6,952 nucleotides of DNA from Pyrinomonadaceae bacterium (GTDB taxonomy: Bacteria > Acidobacteriota > Blastocatellia > Pyrinomonadales > Pyrinomonadaceae). The stretch covers positions 1 through 6,952 of the forward strand of contig JAICPV010000116.1 of assembly GCA_025929655.1 (NCBI GenBank), written 5' to 3'. Made by a program: the position numbers and the translations under genes. Positions 4,812 to 6,952 of the stretch are shown here, one piece after another (the first letter of the stretch is position 1; the number at the start of each line of letters is the position of its first letter). Under the pieces are notes generated by a model that had not been told where the DNA came from, made no database searches, and saw only the letters and a list, made by a program, of their open reading frames with translations.

Positions 4812-5903
4812 ATGTCTGACGAGACGATACAGGTTGAGGCCGCGGGAAATGAGTTCGAGCGGGAGTTTGCCCAAATTGGCGAACTGGACCTTGAACGCGC
4901 CGATCCGTCGAAAGCGGAAGAGTTTCTGCGCATCCTGAACGATTTGAAGGTCCGCCATACTGGTAAGAGATCTGCGATCGTGTCGGCGAAGAAGCTGATC
5001 GGAAAGGTCGCGGCCGAAAAACGGGCAGAATTCGGGCAGTTGGTTCAGTCCGTTGAGAATAAGATCGTTTCCAAGATCGCCGAGACGGAAACGAAGTTAA
5101 AAGATCGAATTTCGAAAGCGAAGACAGAAGCTGAGCGGCTTGACGTTACTATCCCGGGACGTCGGCCTAGAACCGGACATCTGCACCCGATCACCATCGT
5201 CCGCGAAAAGATCGAGGACATCTTCGTCTCGATGGGCTATACGATCGAAGACGACCGCGAGATCGAAACTGATTACTACAATTTCGACGCTCTGAACATT
5301 CCCGAAGGGCATCCCGCGCGAGAATCGCAGGATACGTTCTATACGACCGACGGTTTTGCTTTACGGTCGCAAACATCGACCGTGCAGATCCGCGCGATGG
5401 AACGCCGCGGTGCGCCGATCCGGATCCTCGCACCCGGCCGAGTCTATCGCCGCGACACGCCGGACATGACGCACACGCCGATGTTCCACCAGCTCGAAGG
5501 CCTCTGCGTCGACAAAGGCATCACGATGGCCCACCTTAAGGGGACGGTCACCGAATGGCTGCAGCGGCTATTCGACAAAGATACACGGACGCGATTTCGC
5601 CCGTCTTATTTCCCTTTCACCGAACCTTCGGCGGAGTTCGATTTTTCGTGCTTCGTCTGCCATGGCAGCGGCAAGGTCGATGGCGAACGCTGCCGCCCGT
5701 GCAAAGGCTCCGGCTGGATCGAGCTCGGCGGGTCAGGAATGGTGCATCCGAACGTGCTTCGAGCGTGCAACATCGACCCGGCAGTATATTCCGGTTTCGC
5801 CTTCGGCTTCGGCCTCGAACGCATGGCCGCCCTCGTCTACGAGATCGACGACATCCGGCACATGTTTGAAAACAATGTGCGGTTTTTGGAGCAATTTACG
5901 TGA
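4812..5903 (+). CDS. pheS: Phenylalanyl-tRNA synthetase alpha subunit
   Basis: Catalytic subunit of the heterotetrameric class II PheRS (alpha2beta2), which charges tRNA-Phe in the cytoplasm. Started at ATG 4812 it has 363 residues, close to the usual 330-360. The frame stays open upstream to an ATG at 4653, but that stretch is repeat sequence and not PheS-like. Residues about 1-110 are a charged, probably coiled-coil tRNA-binding arm. HPITIVREKIEDIFVSMGY (125-143) is the motif 1 region, and YYNFDALNIPEGHPAR (155-170) follows. RILAPGRVYRRDTPDMTHTPMFHQLEG (204-230) is motif 2. RPSYFPFTEPSAEFD precedes motif 3 at GFAFGFGLERMAAL (328-341). Between them lies an insert with two CxxCxGxG-type units, C280-FV-C283-HGSG and C294-RP-C297-KGSG, likely a small zinc knuckle. 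E. coli PheS lacks it, but I recall it in several other phyla. No obvious Shine-Dalgarno is visible. The stop overlaps the next start as GTGA. Confidence 0.96.
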   Translation: MSDETIQVEAAGNEFEREFAQIGELDLERADPSKAEEFLRILNDLKVRHTGKRSAIVSAKKLIGKVAAEKRAEFGQLVQSVENKIVSKIAETETKLKDRISKAKTEAERLDVTIPGRRPRTGHLHPITIVREKIEDIFVSMGYTIEDDREIETDYYNFDALNIPEGHPARESQDTFYTTDGFALRSQTSTVQIRAMERRGAPIRILAPGRVYRRDTPDMTHTPMFHQLEGLCVDKGITMAHLKGTVTEWLQRLFDKDTRTRFRPSYFPFTEPSAEFDFSCFVCHGSGKVDGERCRPCKGSGWIELGGSGMVHPNVLRACNIDPAVYSGFAFGFGLERMAALVYEIDDIRHMFENNVRFLEQFT

Positions 5904-6157
5904 GCATTTGGTGGATTATTGGTTTTTTATTACTCGTGCTTTCCACTTTAGTAATCGTCAGCACGATCCGGCAGAAAGGACGTTGGGGAATCAATCTTAC
6001 ACCCAAGGTTTGTCCCGATTGCGGTCACGGGTTAACTCATGGTCAGTTAAGAATTCCGACGTCCACCAGACAAGCTCTTTGGGGTGGTTCGACATGTTCG
6101 CAATGCGGGTGCGAAACCGATAAATGGGGAAACAGACTCGAAAGTAGCAAAACATGA
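5900..6157 (+). CDS. Small membrane-anchored zinc-ribbon protein of unknown function
   Basis: An 85-residue protein starting with GTG at 5900, which overlaps the pheS TGA by 4 nt. Its own TGA overlaps the pheT ATG by 4 nt, so translation of the three is probably coupled. Residues 3-22 (IWWIIGFLLLVLSTLVIVST) form one hydrophobic segment, followed by RQKGRWGINL, suggesting a single membrane anchor with the rest in the cytoplasm. Two cysteine pairs, C38-PD-C41-G and C66-SQ-C69-G-C71, frame a conserved-looking core RIPTSTRQALWGGSTC and end in DKWG; this is a zinc-ribbon layout. I recall similar small proteins (GRWGIN, CPxCG, QALWGGxTC, DKWG) annotated as hypothetical, so it is likely a real conserved family, but its function is not known to me. 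Its position between the two PheRS subunit genes need not mean a role in aminoacylation. Confidence 0.8.
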   Translation: MSIWWIIGFLLLVLSTLVIVSTIRQKGRWGINLTPKVCPDCGHGLTHGQLRIPTSTRQALWGGSTCSQCGCETDKWGNRLESSKT

Positions 6158-6873
6158 ACATCAGTTACAACTGGCTAAAAAATCTGATCGATATCGACCT
6201 GTCCGTCGAAGAAACGGCGGCACAGCTGACGCGTGTCGGATTGGCGGTGGATGGCGTGCATCCACACGGGGACGATTTCGTGATCGATATCGATCTGACA
6301 TCGAATCGGCCTGATTGCCTGTCGCATCTGGGCGTCGCGCGTGAACTACGGGTTGTTACAGGAAACGATTTAACCGCCGAGAGACAGAGAGTCGGAGAAG
6401 AAATAGACATACCGCTCCCAATAGTCTTGGCTCCGGATATCGTAAAAATCGAGAATCCCGAACACTGCTATCGATTCACCGCCAGAATCATTCGCGGCGT
6501 TAAGATCGGTCCGTCGCCGGATTGGCTTGTAAAACGCCTCGAAGCACTCGGCGAACGCTCGATCAATAATGTCGCCGACATCACAAACTATGTAATGCTC
6601 GAGCTCGGCCAGCCAATGCACGCGTTCGACCTTGATAAGCTTGCCCAAAACCGGATCGTTGTCCGCACTGCCCGAAAAGGCGAAAAGATCACAACGCTCG
6701 ACGAGGCTGAACGCGAACTCGACAGTTCGATGTTATTGATCTGCGACGCTGAAAAGCCCGTGGCGGTGGGCGGCGTGATGGGTGGGCTCGATTCGTCGAT
6801 CACCAATAAAACGACGAATGTTTTGCTCGAAGTGGCTTATTTCGACCGCGCAAGTATTCGCCGCACCACGTGA
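6154..6873 (+). CDS. pheT: Phenylalanyl-tRNA synthetase beta subunit, N-terminal part ending at a premature TGA
   Basis: The beta subunit completes PheRS, edits mischarged Tyr-tRNA-Phe and binds the tRNA. From ATG 6154 the frame gives 239 residues before TGA 6871-6873, against roughly 650-800 in the family. MNISYNWLKNLIDIDLS begins domain B1, and DLTSNRPDCLSHLGVAREL follows only about 50 residues in. The OB-fold tRNA-binding (EMAP-like) domain usually lying between is therefore absent, a known short form in some phyla. The B3/B4 editing domain follows: YRFTARIIRGVKIG, WLVKRLEALGERSINNVADITNYVMLELGQPMHAFD (about 126-161), PVAVGGVMGGLDSS and NVLLEVAYFDRASIRRT. The stop falls immediately before the normally continuous RRLGL-x-TEASYRFERGVD segment, which is still visible in the same frame downstream. 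Domains B5-B8 would be lost. PheT is essential, so an assembly or sequencing error is the simplest explanation; a nonsense mutation is the alternative. Its start overlaps the preceding stop (ATGA). Confidence 0.9.
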   Translation: MNISYNWLKNLIDIDLSVEETAAQLTRVGLAVDGVHPHGDDFVIDIDLTSNRPDCLSHLGVARELRVVTGNDLTAERQRVGEEIDIPLPIVLAPDIVKIENPEHCYRFTARIIRGVKIGPSPDWLVKRLEALGERSINNVADITNYVMLELGQPMHAFDLDKLAQNRIVVRTARKGEKITTLDEAERELDSSMLLICDAEKPVAVGGVMGGLDSSITNKTTNVLLEVAYFDRASIRRTT

Positions 6874-6952
6874 CTTCTGACTCTGATAACCGAAGCGAGC
6901 TACAGATTCGCGCGCGGGGTCGTGATAAACAATCTTCAGAATGCTGCGGACC
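6874..6952 (+). other. pheT: In-frame continuation of pheT beyond the TGA
   Basis: Read in the same frame as pheT, the codons after TGA 6871 give LLTLITEASYRFARGV (6874-6921), then VINNL, QN and AAD to the window edge. TEASYRF-x-RGV is the strongly conserved PheT segment after the editing domain, and NNLQNAAD aligns in register with the usual region ending in AAD. No frameshift is needed. Three normally conserved positions differ here: the Arg at the TGA, the Gly of LGL (ACT, Thr, at 6880) and the Asp of RGVD (GTG, Val, at 6922). That concentration of changes in about 80 nt at the window end suggests poor sequence quality or decay of the gene. Confidence 0.75.

Overview
The window is a bacterial chromosomal segment built around the conserved translation cluster thrS-infC-rpmI-rplT-pheS-pheT. 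On the + strand it holds the 3' end of thrS (1-207), infC (318-1007), rpmI (1072-1275), rplT (1375-1752), pheS (4812-5903), a small membrane zinc-ribbon gene (5900-6157) and the beginning of pheT (6154 onward). Between rplT and pheS, where many bacteria have no genes or only a short leader, lies an oppositely oriented cassette, tdh - unknown gene - kbl (4591 down to 1809). It encodes the two-enzyme route from threonine to glycine plus acetyl-CoA, with an unrelated-looking HEAT-like gene between the two enzymes.

The organism is probably a free-living, Gram-negative-type bacterium of moderate to high GC. The PheS with a double CxxC insert, the PheT that appears to lack the N-terminal tRNA-binding OB domain, the IF3 with a long charged tail, and the dispersed intergenic repeats together make me think of Acidobacteriota (Blastocatellia/Pyrinomonadales type). 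This is inference from memory; no search was run.

Layout: (a) 1-1752 is a forward translation block. IF3 most likely starts at a non-canonical AUC codon directly behind a strong AGGAGG. (b) 1753-1808 is a convergent junction carrying an imperfect inverted repeat that runs into the 3' coding end of kbl. (c) 1809-4591 is the reverse threonine-degradation cassette. (d) 4592-4811 is a divergent intergenic region with tandem and inverted repeats, and it must supply promoters for both tdh and pheS. (e) 4812-6952 is pheS, the small gene and pheT, chained by 4-nt stop/start overlaps (GTGA, then ATGA).

Most notable points: the AUC start of infC; a different short repeat or hairpin family in each sizeable intergenic gap of the block; an in-frame TGA in pheT at 6871, after which recognisable PheT sequence continues in the same frame but with other conserved positions altered (likely a sequence error at a contig end, otherwise a broken gene); the small CxxC membrane gene inserted with perfect overlap stitching between pheS and pheT; and the unrecognised gene inside the tdh-kbl pair. 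I see no CRISPR array, insertion sequence, tRNA, rRNA or defence-type novel system.
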